Positions 46,346-55,435 of a stretch of DNA of 64,000 nucleotides are shown in pieces (position 1 is the first letter of the stretch; the number at the start of each line of letters is the position of its first letter). Source of the stretch: Candidatus Poribacteria bacterium (lineage in GTDB: Bacteria > Poribacteria > WGA-4E > UBA9662); NCBI GenBank assembly GCA_012963885.1, contig DTUY01000143.1, positions 1-64,000 on the forward strand, read 5' to 3'. A model generated the notes under the pieces. It searched no databases, was not told the origin of the DNA, and was given only the letters and a program-made list of their open reading frames with translations. The translations under genes and the position numbers were made by a program.

Positions 46346-47596
46346 CTATCCGTTGGTTATCTTGAGACAAACTATCTCACTCATACTGCGGAGATAAAGT
46401 TTTCCACCCGACAGCGTTGGAACGGTCCAACATGTGCCATCAAGCACTTGCATGCTTGCCTTCTCTTTAAAACCTGAAGAGGAGGCTTCAACCAATGCCA
46501 ATTTGCCTTTGTCACTAAGCATAATTAAATGGTTATCAGCCAGTATTAGTGTTCCCTGACCATATCCTCGCTGTCTCCACATCTCTTTCCCAGTATTGGC
46601 GTTGATACAAACTAAAATACGGGCATCAAAACCGAAAAGGTAATCACCATTCAGAACGGCAGTACCAAATTGATTTTTCATCACCTTGCTTCGCCAGACT
46701 TCTTCAACGTCAATACTTTCATTATTGAGTTTCATCTGTAATGTTGTGGCACCAACACCATATCCTGAGGAAATAAAGAGTTTATCACCCGGAATTAAAA
46801 CAGGTGTGCTCGCATTAACATCATAACTCGTTTCCCAAGGATGCTTCCAATATATCTTTCCACTTGTTGGGGCGACAGAAACTAAATAATTTCCAGTGAA
46901 AAAGATTGCTTGACGAATATCATAACTTGTGATGGCAATTGGCGATGAGTATCCACCAATTTTGTTTTTGCCAGACTTCCAAATTATGTTTCCGCTGTTC
47001 TTATCGAAAGCAACAAGGGAAGCATTAGATCTACCACCAACTTCAACCAAAACTAAATCCTCTTCAATGAGTGGAGATGTAGAGAATCCCCATCTTGGCG
47101 TTTTTCCTCCAAATTGTCGCTTTAAATTATGTGACCATATTTTATTTCCATTTTGGGCGTTCAAGGCATAGATTTTACCGTGAGCACTTATGGCAAAAAG
47201 CATATTCTTTTCTATGGTTGGAGTGGAACGTGGTCCATGCCCTCCCATTGAGTCGAGATAGACTTCATCGGATTGAAAACGCCAGATCTCTTTCCCTTTC
47301 GATATATCAAAGCAGTAGATGAATTCCTTTCCATCCATAGTATCCATGGTATATCCACGTCCCTTCGCAATCGAAATGCCAGAGAATCCATCGCCAATCG
47401 GAACTCTCCACAGAATTTGTGGACGATTCACTGACCATTCCGTCAAAAGGTTAGTTTCATGGGAGACACCATCCCGATTTGGACCAAGCCACTGGGACCA
47501 TTCTAACGCTGAAGTCTGGTGATTTTCAGCGTGGGTGTGTATCAAAACACTGAGAAAAATAAATACAAATATTTGTGCGAAAAAGGGTTGTTTCAT
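46346..47596 (-). CDS. PQQ-type beta-propeller repeat protein
   Basis: 416 residues. Signal peptide 1-22 (MKQPFFAQIFVFIFLSVLIH), then WSQWLGPNRDGVSHETNLL and a beta-propeller of about seven blades with repeated GKEIWRFQSDEV and GNKIWSHNLKRQ type units. It shares a large fraction of positions with the neighbouring propeller (same WLGPNRDG start, CWTVPTLSGGKLYLRS end), so the pair arose by tandem duplication. Function unknown; likely periplasmic. Confidence 0.87.
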   Translation of the reverse strand: MKQPFFAQIFVFIFLSVLIHTHAENHQTSALEWSQWLGPNRDGVSHETNLLTEWSVNRPQILWRVPIGDGFSGISIAKGRGYTMDTMDGKEFIYCFDISKGKEIWRFQSDEVYLDSMGGHGPRSTPTIEKNMLFAISAHGKIYALNAQNGNKIWSHNLKRQFGGKTPRWGFSTSPLIEEDLVLVEVGGRSNASLVAFDKNSGNIIWKSGKNKIGGYSSPIAITSYDIRQAIFFTGNYLVSVAPTSGKIYWKHPWETSYDVNASTPVLIPGDKLFISSGYGVGATTLQMKLNNESIDVEEVWRSKVMKNQFGTAVLNGDYLFGFDARILVCINANTGKEMWRQRGYGQGTLILADNHLIMLSDKGKLALVEASSSGFKEKASMQVLDGTCWTVPTLSGGKLYLRSMSEIVCLKITNG

Positions 47597-47625
47597 TACT
47601 TATATCTTTCTTTTTTCCTGCTGGT

Positions 47626-48978
47626 CTAGGTATAGCGTGAATTGCGATATTTCATATCATAGAATTCGGGTAATAGTTGGTCGACTTGAAGCAATCCTTT
47701 TCGGGTTAATATGACTTGATCTTCAGTGAACGTCAGCATACCTTCACCCTGAAGTTTGCTATAACCTGCTGCAAATTCCTCTAAAATGTTGACGCCAAAT
47801 TTTTCTAGAAAATATGTTGTTTTAATTCGACCAAGTTTAAGCTGTAGAATCATCTCACGGATTAGTTTTTCTGATTTGCTGGTTGGTAGCGCGCGTCCTA
47901 GGGGAAGATGGTTTGCATCCAGAGAGTTGATGTATGATTTCCAGTCGGTAAGGTTTTGAAAGTGAACACCATTGATATGTGAAAAGGATGCAACTCCAGT
48001 ACCAAGCAGATCGCTGCTGTGCCAAACAGCATTTCGATACACAAAATGAGACGGCTTGGTTTTCTTAACCATAGTGTAAGCGCTTGAAATCTGATAGTCT
48101 GCTGCTTCAAACTGTTCAAAAGCGAAATTATGCCATTCCCTTTTCGTTTTCCAATCGGCAACTCGCGTTCCTGCATTGTCATTACCGAGAATTTCTTTAG
48201 AGTAAACGGTGTTGAATGGTAACTCCATTTGGTAAACTGTGATACTATCAGGGTTTAGATCAATAGTCCGTTTGACTGTGTCCTTCCAGCTTTCCCATGT
48301 TTCACCAACCATTCCGGCAATCAAATCGATGTTTAACTGGTTAAACTCCAAATCGTGGATCCACGGGATTACTCGATAGACCTCCTTTGTTGAATGGGCC
48401 CTGCCATTTTCTATCAAAATGGTATCATTTAGGTTTTCAACGCCAAGGCTCAACCGAGTAACTCCGATCTCACGAATAGTTTGTAATTTGCTTTGTGTCA
48501 ACGTTCCAGGTTCGCATTCGAAAGCAACCTCTTGGGCGCTTTCCCAAGACATCACTGATTTGAGTCGTTTTGCAAGCTGATCTAAATGCTTGCTGCTAAT
48601 ATAAGATGGTGTTCCACCACCGAAATAGACGAACTTTAATGACCGTCCTTTTACGGCTTCAACCTGACTGTAAAGTTCAACCTCTCTTACCAGTAGATCA
48701 AGGTAAGTTTCAATCTCAGAACTATTTTTATCCACGTATACCCGAAAATAACAGAATTTGCACCGCTTTCGGCAGAAAGGGATGTGAAGATAAAGTCCGA
48801 GATCTGTGTCTATATTGGGAGGAGACTTCAGGACATTTTCAACTTTTGGCAGATTCTTTTCCGACCAGAATGAGTAAGGTGGATAATTTGAAACAAAAAC
48901 GCTTCCAATCTCTGTCTCCCGTGATTCATTTCTTGTTGTTGCCGGTTCGGGTTTAGTCGCTTCGACATTTCTATCCAT
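47626..48978 (-). CDS. HemN/HemW-like radical SAM protein
   Basis: 450 residues from ATG 48978, with GGGGAG upstream; a frame open to 49023 overlaps the next gene. The radical SAM [4Fe-4S] motif is C69-x3-C73-x2-C76 in HIPFCRKRCKFCYF. It has VYFGGGTPSYIS, GVTRLSLGVENLND and NIDLIAGMVGETWESW, all typical of the coproporphyrinogen III oxidase-like family (HemN, HemW, HutW). A C-terminal helical wing follows (LIREMILQLKLGRIKTTYF). It could handle haem or a related tetrapyrrole. It lies between propeller genes, which is an unusual setting. Confidence 0.85.
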   Translation of the reverse strand: MDRNVEATKPEPATTRNESRETEIGSVFVSNYPPYSFWSEKNLPKVENVLKSPPNIDTDLGLYLHIPFCRKRCKFCYFRVYVDKNSSEIETYLDLLVREVELYSQVEAVKGRSLKFVYFGGGTPSYISSKHLDQLAKRLKSVMSWESAQEVAFECEPGTLTQSKLQTIREIGVTRLSLGVENLNDTILIENGRAHSTKEVYRVIPWIHDLEFNQLNIDLIAGMVGETWESWKDTVKRTIDLNPDSITVYQMELPFNTVYSKEILGNDNAGTRVADWKTKREWHNFAFEQFEAADYQISSAYTMVKKTKPSHFVYRNAVWHSSDLLGTGVASFSHINGVHFQNLTDWKSYINSLDANHLPLGRALPTSKSEKLIREMILQLKLGRIKTTYFLEKFGVNILEEFAAGYSKLQGEGMLTFTEDQVILTRKGLLQVDQLLPEFYDMKYRNSRYT

Positions 48979-48982
48979 AGTA

Positions 48983-50125
48983 TTATTTCTCCCCAAAACA
49001 GTATAGTACACCATTAGTGGCACCTATAACGAGTTTACCTGATGCCACGCTTGGAGATGCGGTAATAGGCGATCCGATTGTGAATTTCCAAACAGGTTCG
49101 CCTGAATCGATTGCTAACGCGTAAAGATTTCCCGCCGATGTACCAAAGATGACGCGGTCATCCACAATAACTGGCGAGGACTCAATCTGAGATTTGGTTG
49201 CGTAAGTCCAAATCAGGTTTCCCGATTTTGGTTGCAGTGCATGAACTATCTTGTCGCGACCTCCAACAATAACGACATTTTCTGTCACGGCTGCTGAAGC
49301 ATAGAACGGAAATTGCCTTACTGGATGCTCATACCTCCAGAGAATTTTACCTGCCTTCAAATCAACTGCAATCACTTGATTGCCATATGTTCCCATATAA
49401 GCATTGTGGCTGTATATAGCAGGACTGGCTATAACGTAATCGCCTAAAAGAATCCGACAATTTTCAACACCATCTTGGGTGTTGATTATACGCAGATAAC
49501 CATCGCAACCTGAAACGGCCACAAGATTATCCACAATCGCAGGTGTTCCGTGAACATAACCTTCAGTTTCGAACTTCCAGATCAAAGAACCAGTCTTTGC
49601 CTCAAGACAATACAGGTATTGGTCGTATGAGCCAAATAGTACCCGGTCATCGATAAAATTGGCTGATGAAATAATGCTAGCATCTGCCTGGAAAATCCAT
49701 TTTTGTTGGTTAGTTTGAATGTCAACCGCATGAAAAATGCCCTGCTCATCACCAAAATAAATAGTATTTTCGGATACAGACGGCGACGATTTTATTTCAT
49801 CTGTAGCCTGATATTTCCATTTGACTTGACCTGTGTCCAGGTTGACAGCATAAAGATAACCATCTAACGATCCAACGTAAACGATACCGGCATATATGGC
49901 TGCGGTCGACTCAATTGCGTCCTCTGTTTCAAATGTCCACAACAACTCTATATCAGCAGGAAGTTTACTCTTAGCAACTCCTGTTAACTGTTGGTTTCCG
50001 CGAAAGCTTGGCCAATTAAAACCATTAGAAATTGGTTCACTATACCCAACGAGTAAAGCACAAAAACTTTCCACTATGATTGTACAAAAAACGATCTTAA
50101 AAAGTAAATTTTTAAGTTTTTCCAT
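48983..50125 (-). CDS. PQQ-type beta-propeller repeat protein (BamB-like)
   Basis: 380 residues from ATG 50125 (an ATG seven codons upstream is possible). Signal peptide about 1-25 (LLFKIVFCTIIVESFCALLV), then NWPSFRGNQQLTGVAKSKLP and seven or eight blades of the form YLYAVNLDTGQVKWKYQATD and IIYFGDEQGIFHAVD. This is the BamB-like PQQ repeat family. Its 3' end is 4 bases before the HemN-like start, so the two are cotranscribed. It is diverged from the tandem propeller pair further on. Confidence 0.85.
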   Translation of the reverse strand: MEKLKNLLFKIVFCTIIVESFCALLVGYSEPISNGFNWPSFRGNQQLTGVAKSKLPADIELLWTFETEDAIESTAAIYAGIVYVGSLDGYLYAVNLDTGQVKWKYQATDEIKSSPSVSENTIYFGDEQGIFHAVDIQTNQQKWIFQADASIISSANFIDDRVLFGSYDQYLYCLEAKTGSLIWKFETEGYVHGTPAIVDNLVAVSGCDGYLRIINTQDGVENCRILLGDYVIASPAIYSHNAYMGTYGNQVIAVDLKAGKILWRYEHPVRQFPFYASAAVTENVVIVGGRDKIVHALQPKSGNLIWTYATKSQIESSPVIVDDRVIFGTSAGNLYALAIDSGEPVWKFTIGSPITASPSVASGKLVIGATNGVLYCFGEK

Positions 50126-50211
50126 TAAGTCAGATCTCAACTGCATCCTTATACTGTTTACTGTGAAGCTGGTAAATTTCCACTCAATATAGATCTATCC
50201 AGCATCAAGGG

Positions 50212-51546
50212 TCAGTACAGACCAAGATAGTTATCAGATTCCCATTTGCTAACTGTATTGTGATATTGACGCCACTCTTCGTTTTTGACCTGTATGTAAT
50301 AATCAGCATATTCAGATCCCAACGCTTGTTTAATGACTTCATCAGCTTCTAAACAGTCTACAGCTTCTTTTAGCGATCTGGGTAAAACACCAATCTCACG
50401 CCGCCGAAGTTCATCTTCTAAAACTTCATAGAGGTTATCGTCATTCCGCTCCCCCGGGTCGATCTTGTTTTCAATGCCGTCCAAGCCTGCGGCAAGCATG
50501 GCTGCCATTACCAAATAGGGGTTAGCTGCGCCATCTGCCGATCTGTTTTCAATTCGGCCCGGTGCAGGAATACGTACCATCTGTGTACGATTACTGCCGC
50601 CATAAGTGATATAAACCGGAGCCCAGGTTGCCCCCGATCGGGGTGCCCCACTAATCAGACGCTTATAACTGTTAACAAGGGGATTGGCTACCGCGGCCAG
50701 AGCTTTAGCGTGTTTAAGAATACCTCCCATAAACCAATAAGCAAGCTGTGATAATCCATTTCTGTCCTCTTGGTCAAGGAACAGATTTTCTTGATTTTCC
50801 TCGTCCCATAGACTCATATGCAGATGTGCTCCGTTGCCAGTCAAGTTAGCAAATGGTTTAGGCATGAAAGTTGCCAGTAGACCCTGTTCCTCAGCAATTG
50901 TTTTTACCATCCATTTATAGAAGGTATGCCGGTCGGCGGTGGTTAGGGCATCGGAATAGACCCAGTTAATTTCGAACTGGCAGTTAGCATCTTCGTGATC
51001 ATTAGCATAAGGGGACCAGCCCAATTCTTGCATGTATTTGATCAGAGTCATCATTACGTCAAGGTTTCGGTGTAATGACTGCAAGTCATAGCAAGGTTTT
51101 TCCAAAGTATCAAGAGAATCCCACGGCGCGTAACGACCATTTTCATCACCTTTTAGTAGCATAAATTCTGCCTCAACGCCCACGTTGAAAATATAACCTT
51201 TCTGTTTAGAATTTTCCAACTGGCGTTGCAGAATAGTTCGGGGACAATAGGGCCATGGTTGATCATTCACCTGCACGTTCCCTGTCACCCAGGCCACATT
51301 TTTGCGCCAGGGAACAATCGTTAGAGAGTCAAAATCCGGGATACTTGCCATGTCAGGATCGTGCGGGCCTTGCCCCATTTCTCCGGCAGCAAAGCCAGCA
51401 AAACCTGCTCCTTCAGTTGCCATGTCGTCCAAGTGGGTTGCTGGAACCACTTTTGCTTTTGGAGCTCCACTCATTTCTACAAAAGAACAGAGAAAAAACT
51501 CGATACCGTTTTCGTTGACGAGTGATTTAACTTGATCTAGGGTCAT
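50212..51546 (-). CDS. gmaS: Gamma-glutamylmethylamide synthetase / glutamine synthetase family
   Basis: 444 residues with the glutamine synthetase fold: an N-terminal beta-grasp part (IEFFLCSFVEMSGAPKAKVV) and a catalytic part with FNVGVEAEFMLLKG (Glu metal ligands), NGAHLHMSLWDEENQEN, NSYKRLISGAPRSGATWAPV, and GRIENRSADGAANPYLVMAA. It is the last gene of the mgs-mgd cluster. In the N-methylglutamate pathway GmaS joins methylamine to glutamate at the expense of ATP, giving gamma-glutamylmethylamide. Alone it could be a glutamine synthetase of the GlnT type; linkage to mgs and mgd genes makes GmaS more likely. Confidence 0.85.
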   Translation of the reverse strand: MTLDQVKSLVNENGIEFFLCSFVEMSGAPKAKVVPATHLDDMATEGAGFAGFAAGEMGQGPHDPDMASIPDFDSLTIVPWRKNVAWVTGNVQVNDQPWPYCPRTILQRQLENSKQKGYIFNVGVEAEFMLLKGDENGRYAPWDSLDTLEKPCYDLQSLHRNLDVMMTLIKYMQELGWSPYANDHEDANCQFEINWVYSDALTTADRHTFYKWMVKTIAEEQGLLATFMPKPFANLTGNGAHLHMSLWDEENQENLFLDQEDRNGLSQLAYWFMGGILKHAKALAAVANPLVNSYKRLISGAPRSGATWAPVYITYGGSNRTQMVRIPAPGRIENRSADGAANPYLVMAAMLAAGLDGIENKIDPGERNDDNLYEVLEDELRRREIGVLPRSLKEAVDCLEADEVIKQALGSEYADYYIQVKNEEWRQYHNTVSKWESDNYLGLY

Positions 51547-51557
51547 GTTAGTCTCCT

Positions 51558-52259
51558 TTATTTAGACGATTGTTCTTGCAAGGTGTTTAAAGCCAATTGG
51601 CCTATCAGTGTTATGTCCCATTCATATCCAGCCTCAATAATAGTATGCCAAAGGTACTCGCCCAAGGATCTTGCTCCAATAACAGAAAACGCAGTTAAGC
51701 CAAGGATGTCTCGGCGGATAATCAACTGGATTGTTTTGGCGAAACTGCTTTGTTTAGCTGTCATATCGGGGAATACCAAAGGATGAAAGTCTAACCCACA
51801 CAATTTACTCAGTAGTTCTTGACTATCAGGTCCAACTATCATAATCTCCGATCGTCCGTGAGTAACATCTGTGATTGTGATAAATTGATTTGATTCTTGA
51901 GTTGCAGCCATCAAGTTTTCTATAATGATTTCTTCTTTACCAGGTAAAGTGCTGATGAAAAAGATATCGTTTCGTAGGCGATAGATTTTTACATCCATGA
52001 CCGAAGTCCCGGCGTTGATGGTAATCGTAGGCAGATCTAAAGTAGCTGTCAGAAAAGCGTGCGCTTGGTTGCCCTGAACCATTATTTTGCCGTTTGGTGA
52101 TACATCAGCAATTGCAACTCTTTGCCGAGCAGCCTCCAGTTCCTCTTCTAGTGTGGTATAAACTTGGGAAATTTTCCAACCTTGATGTTCAATTAACTGT
52201 GCATTACATTGCTGGGAAACCGAATGCAATGGTGTTAATTTAATCGGTAAATTTGACAT
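51558..52259 (-). CDS. mgdD: N-methylglutamate dehydrogenase subunit D (sarcosine oxidase gamma-like)
   Basis: 233 residues from ATG 52259 (MSNLPIKLTPLHSVSQQCNA); a longer frame would overlap the stop of mgdC. The SARGAMMA-type fold is recognisable by VAIADVSPNGKIMVQG, the middle IYRLRNDIFFISTLPG, DVTHGRSEIMIVGPDS and the C-terminal GARSLGEYLWHTIIEAGYEW. It is the small subunit of the four-part sarcosine-oxidase-like enzyme. Start three bases after the mgdC stop and end 11 bases before gmaS, so one transcript. Confidence 0.88.
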   Translation of the reverse strand: MSNLPIKLTPLHSVSQQCNAQLIEHQGWKISQVYTTLEEELEAARQRVAIADVSPNGKIMVQGNQAHAFLTATLDLPTITINAGTSVMDVKIYRLRNDIFFISTLPGKEEIIIENLMAATQESNQFITITDVTHGRSEIMIVGPDSQELLSKLCGLDFHPLVFPDMTAKQSSFAKTIQLIIRRDILGLTAFSVIGARSLGEYLWHTIIEAGYEWDITLIGQLALNTLQEQSSK

Positions 52260-52261
52260 TT

Positions 52262-55156
52262 TCAGACATCCTGCCGTGCGCCTACTGGATCGTAAAAAGC
52301 CCCATGATGAACACAAGCCCTTTCTAATTTTTCATTCAGGTAGATTGTAAACGAAGTTCCATTCTGGTTACCCAAATCTGTTGGCAACCAACAGAGCCCA
52401 ATTGCCTGGTTCAAAGTAGGACTAAAACGGCTAGAGGTAACCCAACCAATGATTTTTATCTTTTTGCCCGGTTTTTTGCTTACGATCTGGCTGCCTTCTT
52501 CAGGGACAATATCAGGACAGTCCATCTTAAATCCAACTAACAATTGTTTGGTGCCTTCAGCAGTGATCCGTGTAAAGGCTCGTTTGCCCAGAAAGTCGGG
52601 TTTGTTCATCTTAACTATCCATTCCATATTAGCTGAAAGCGGATCAGATAAAGCGTCTGTATCCTGTCCCACAATAATGTGTGCTTTTTCTAATCTAAGT
52701 ATTCGTTGCGCTTCGACTCCGAAAGGCAGGATACCGAATTCCTCTCCAGCTTGCATCAAAGATTCCCAGACGTGCATGGCATAGCCAGATGGACAATGGA
52801 TTTCATAGGAGAGTTCGCCAGTGAACCCAATCCTCATTAATCGGCACGGAACCCCCGCGACTTCAGCAATGCGAACGGACATGTAGGGGAATTCATCGCT
52901 ATCGAGGTTACAGATGGTTAGCTTGCTCAGCATTTCTCGGGATTGTGGTCCAGTAACGTTGAAAGCAGAGAAGACCTCAGTTAAATTTGTCAGATGGATA
53001 CCATTCCCCCAACCTGACTGTAACCACCATTGTATCCACTCAAAGATGCCCGTTACTCCAGAGGAAGTAGTACTCATGTACCACGTTTCATTACTCAGAC
53101 GAGCGCAAACACCGTCATCAAGTATTATTCCTTCATCATTACACATCACACCGTAGCGAACCCTCCCTAAACGAAGTTTACGCCATTGATTAACGTAAAT
53201 GCGTTCAAGCAAATCGGGTACTCCTAATCCAGTCAGCTGTAACTTGCCTAACGTGCTGACATCAATCAGACCGACCCGTTCGCGTACAGCCAAAACTTCA
53301 TCTTTAGGATTGCTATAATGTTCGGGGCGTAGCCACAGCCCTGTTACCATCATTTGGGCGCCGTGGTTTAAGTGCCAATTATGAATTGGCGACAATTGTA
53401 CCGGGTCCATGTTTTGTCCAGCTAAGGTCCCTAGAGCTATCGGCTCTAGGGGAGGCCTGGCGGTTGTCTTACCGGTTTCCTGTACGGTCCAATTGTTGGC
53501 ATGAGCACAACGGTGAATAGTATTCATTGAACACATCTTCCCTTGGCAGGGGCCCATTGAAACGGTGCTATACCTTTTGAGCAGTTCAATACTTTGATAA
53601 CCTTCCTCAACTGCCATTTCTATATCCTGATCAGTAACATCTTCGCAGAAACAGACAAATTGTTTCTTCCTACTTGGGATGTTTAGGTGCGCAGACGTAC
53701 GGATCGTTTCATCGGTAATAGTGGGTATCTTACATAAAAGGCCATCTGTTTCAGAATCTATGGAATTAAACGCCTGCAAGCCCACTTGTTCACCCTGAGC
53801 GATTTGTTGATCCAATGCATGTGTACCTGTTGCCCGCCCAGTTACATAGAGATGGGGAGGGCTGGTTATCGGCAGTATTTCTGACCTTTCTTTATTGTAT
53901 TCTGTTTTTCCGCCTGCCATGTAAAATAGTTCAAGCGCGGGGATCCAGCCGACACTAATGGCGATTAAATCGCATGCTAACCACCGTTTAGTTGATAGAT
54001 CGATCTTGCCGTTGGAATCAAGCTGTCCGATTTTCGCACCCTTTACTGATTTTGTACCAGTTGCGTCTAGTATCGTATGTTTGTAAAAGGTAGGTATATG
54101 ATCAGTAACTGATTCGTTCAAATGCAAGCCACTACAATCTTTCTGAGATCGTTGATCGACAATGGCAACCACTTCGAGGCCAGCAGTTCGGAGATTCGCT
54201 GCCACCCGCCATCCATCTTCATTAGCTGTTACAATCAGAATCTTTTTCCCCGGACAAACGCCGAAAAGGTGGAGAAGACGTTGTACGGCACTACCTAGCA
54301 TCACACCTGGCAGATCATTATTTCCAAAGACAAGAGGCATTTCATAAGCACCGGTAGCTATGACCAAAGATTTGGATCTGACTTTGAGCAGACGAGTTCC
54401 CCGAGTAGCCGACAGCCAGTTGTCTTTATACCATCCTAGAATGGTAGTGTCAGTAAAGACAGTAACATTTTCGTGTTGAGCCAGGGATTCTAAGAGGCTG
54501 GGTAAGTATGAATTTGGATTGTACCTTAGGTGACCACCTAGGGCTGATTCACCATCGAAAAGCATTACCCTTGCTCCCTGTTTGGCAGCTGAGAGCGCTG
54601 CACTTATACCAGATAGACCACCGCCGATTACCGCAACATCAGTATGTAGATACTGTTTATCAAATTTGCCTGGTGGTGTGTTGGGATCAACCTTACCTAA
54701 CCCGGCTGCCTGGCGTAACATTCGTTCGTAAAGGGGCCACAATGATGGTGGATGTATAAAGGTTTTGTAGTAGAAGCCTACAGGCATTAGCCGTGATCCT
54801 GCTTGAGTCAGGGAAAGGAGATCATAGTCGAGTGATGGCCAAGCATTTTGAGATCGAATGTTCATTCCAGGAGTTATCTCCCTTCTGCAGGCTCGAACAT
54901 TCGGTTCATCACTAACTTGCACCAAACAATTTGGGCAATGACCAGAACAACAGAGAAGTCCGCGTGGTCGATGGTACTTAAAGGAACGACTTAGGATCTT
55001 GACATCTGCGGCCGTTAAAGCTGAAGCAATTGTATCGCCTGAATAGGCAGTATATTCTTGACCATCAAAGTTAAAAGTAATGGTGGCCGAGCGGTCAACA
55101 GTTTCCCCTTGCTGTTTGGGAATACGATTGGATTTTGGTGATGGAATTGCCTGCAA
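52262..55156 (-). CDS. mgdC: N-methylglutamate dehydrogenase subunit C (sarcosine oxidase alpha-like)
   Basis: 964 residues from TTG 55156. The N-terminal Fer2-type domain has cysteines C69, C74, C77 and C90 in a C-x4-C-x2-C-x12-C pattern. An FAD/NAD domain follows (VAVIGGGLSGISAALSAAKQ, about 172-191), then FVCFCEDVTDQDIEMAVEEG with a later GPCQGKMC, matching a BFD-type Fe-S region. From about 590 lies a GcvT-like folate-binding domain (VGLIDVSTLGKLQLTG; RIGFTGELSYEIH), consistent with passing a methylene group to tetrahydrofolate. It is the catalytic backbone of the enzyme. Stop 3 bases before mgdD. Confidence 0.93.
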   Translation of the reverse strand: MQAIPSPKSNRIPKQQGETVDRSATITFNFDGQEYTAYSGDTIASALTAADVKILSRSFKYHRPRGLLCCSGHCPNCLVQVSDEPNVRACRREITPGMNIRSQNAWPSLDYDLLSLTQAGSRLMPVGFYYKTFIHPPSLWPLYERMLRQAAGLGKVDPNTPPGKFDKQYLHTDVAVIGGGLSGISAALSAAKQGARVMLFDGESALGGHLRYNPNSYLPSLLESLAQHENVTVFTDTTILGWYKDNWLSATRGTRLLKVRSKSLVIATGAYEMPLVFGNNDLPGVMLGSAVQRLLHLFGVCPGKKILIVTANEDGWRVAANLRTAGLEVVAIVDQRSQKDCSGLHLNESVTDHIPTFYKHTILDATGTKSVKGAKIGQLDSNGKIDLSTKRWLACDLIAISVGWIPALELFYMAGGKTEYNKERSEILPITSPPHLYVTGRATGTHALDQQIAQGEQVGLQAFNSIDSETDGLLCKIPTITDETIRTSAHLNIPSRKKQFVCFCEDVTDQDIEMAVEEGYQSIELLKRYSTVSMGPCQGKMCSMNTIHRCAHANNWTVQETGKTTARPPLEPIALGTLAGQNMDPVQLSPIHNWHLNHGAQMMVTGLWLRPEHYSNPKDEVLAVRERVGLIDVSTLGKLQLTGLGVPDLLERIYVNQWRKLRLGRVRYGVMCNDEGIILDDGVCARLSNETWYMSTTSSGVTGIFEWIQWWLQSGWGNGIHLTNLTEVFSAFNVTGPQSREMLSKLTICNLDSDEFPYMSVRIAEVAGVPCRLMRIGFTGELSYEIHCPSGYAMHVWESLMQAGEEFGILPFGVEAQRILRLEKAHIIVGQDTDALSDPLSANMEWIVKMNKPDFLGKRAFTRITAEGTKQLLVGFKMDCPDIVPEEGSQIVSKKPGKKIKIIGWVTSSRFSPTLNQAIGLCWLPTDLGNQNGTSFTIYLNEKLERACVHHGAFYDPVGARQDV

Positions 55157-55435
55157 TTATGATTTTCCAACAATGGAATTTGGCTGCCAAAGATATGTCT
55201 TGGTGACTTGATTAGTTTGCGTTTTTCGTTCAGCAAGAAACCAAATCCCACAACCAGCGTTATGATACCACCACTCCGTTTGCATGTCCATTCTGTTATT
55301 ACGAAGATAGAGGTAATCAGTCCATTCTGCATCGTTGCAAGCAGAAGGGTCTTGAGGACGTGGATTATATTCTCCACCAAAACGGAATTCACTGGCGTTC
55401 CGATTCCCACAGTTAGGACAAGTCAAGACTAACAT
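55157..55435 (-). CDS. mgdB: N-methylglutamate dehydrogenase subunit B (sarcosine oxidase delta-like)
   Basis: 92 residues from ATG 55435, overlapping the sulfotransferase stop as TGATG. The SoxD fold is marked by LTCPNCGNRNASEFRFGGEY, WTDYLYLRNNRMDMQTEWWY, then HNAGCGIWFLAERKTQTN. The CPNCG cysteines and the later His/Cys are the likely zinc ligands; relatives usually have CGPR where this has CGNR. It is the zinc-binding subunit of the tetrameric enzyme. Its stop is directly followed by the mgdC start. Confidence 0.88.
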   Translation of the reverse strand: MLVLTCPNCGNRNASEFRFGGEYNPRPQDPSACNDAEWTDYLYLRNNRMDMQTEWWYHNAGCGIWFLAERKTQTNQVTKTYLWQPNSIVGKS

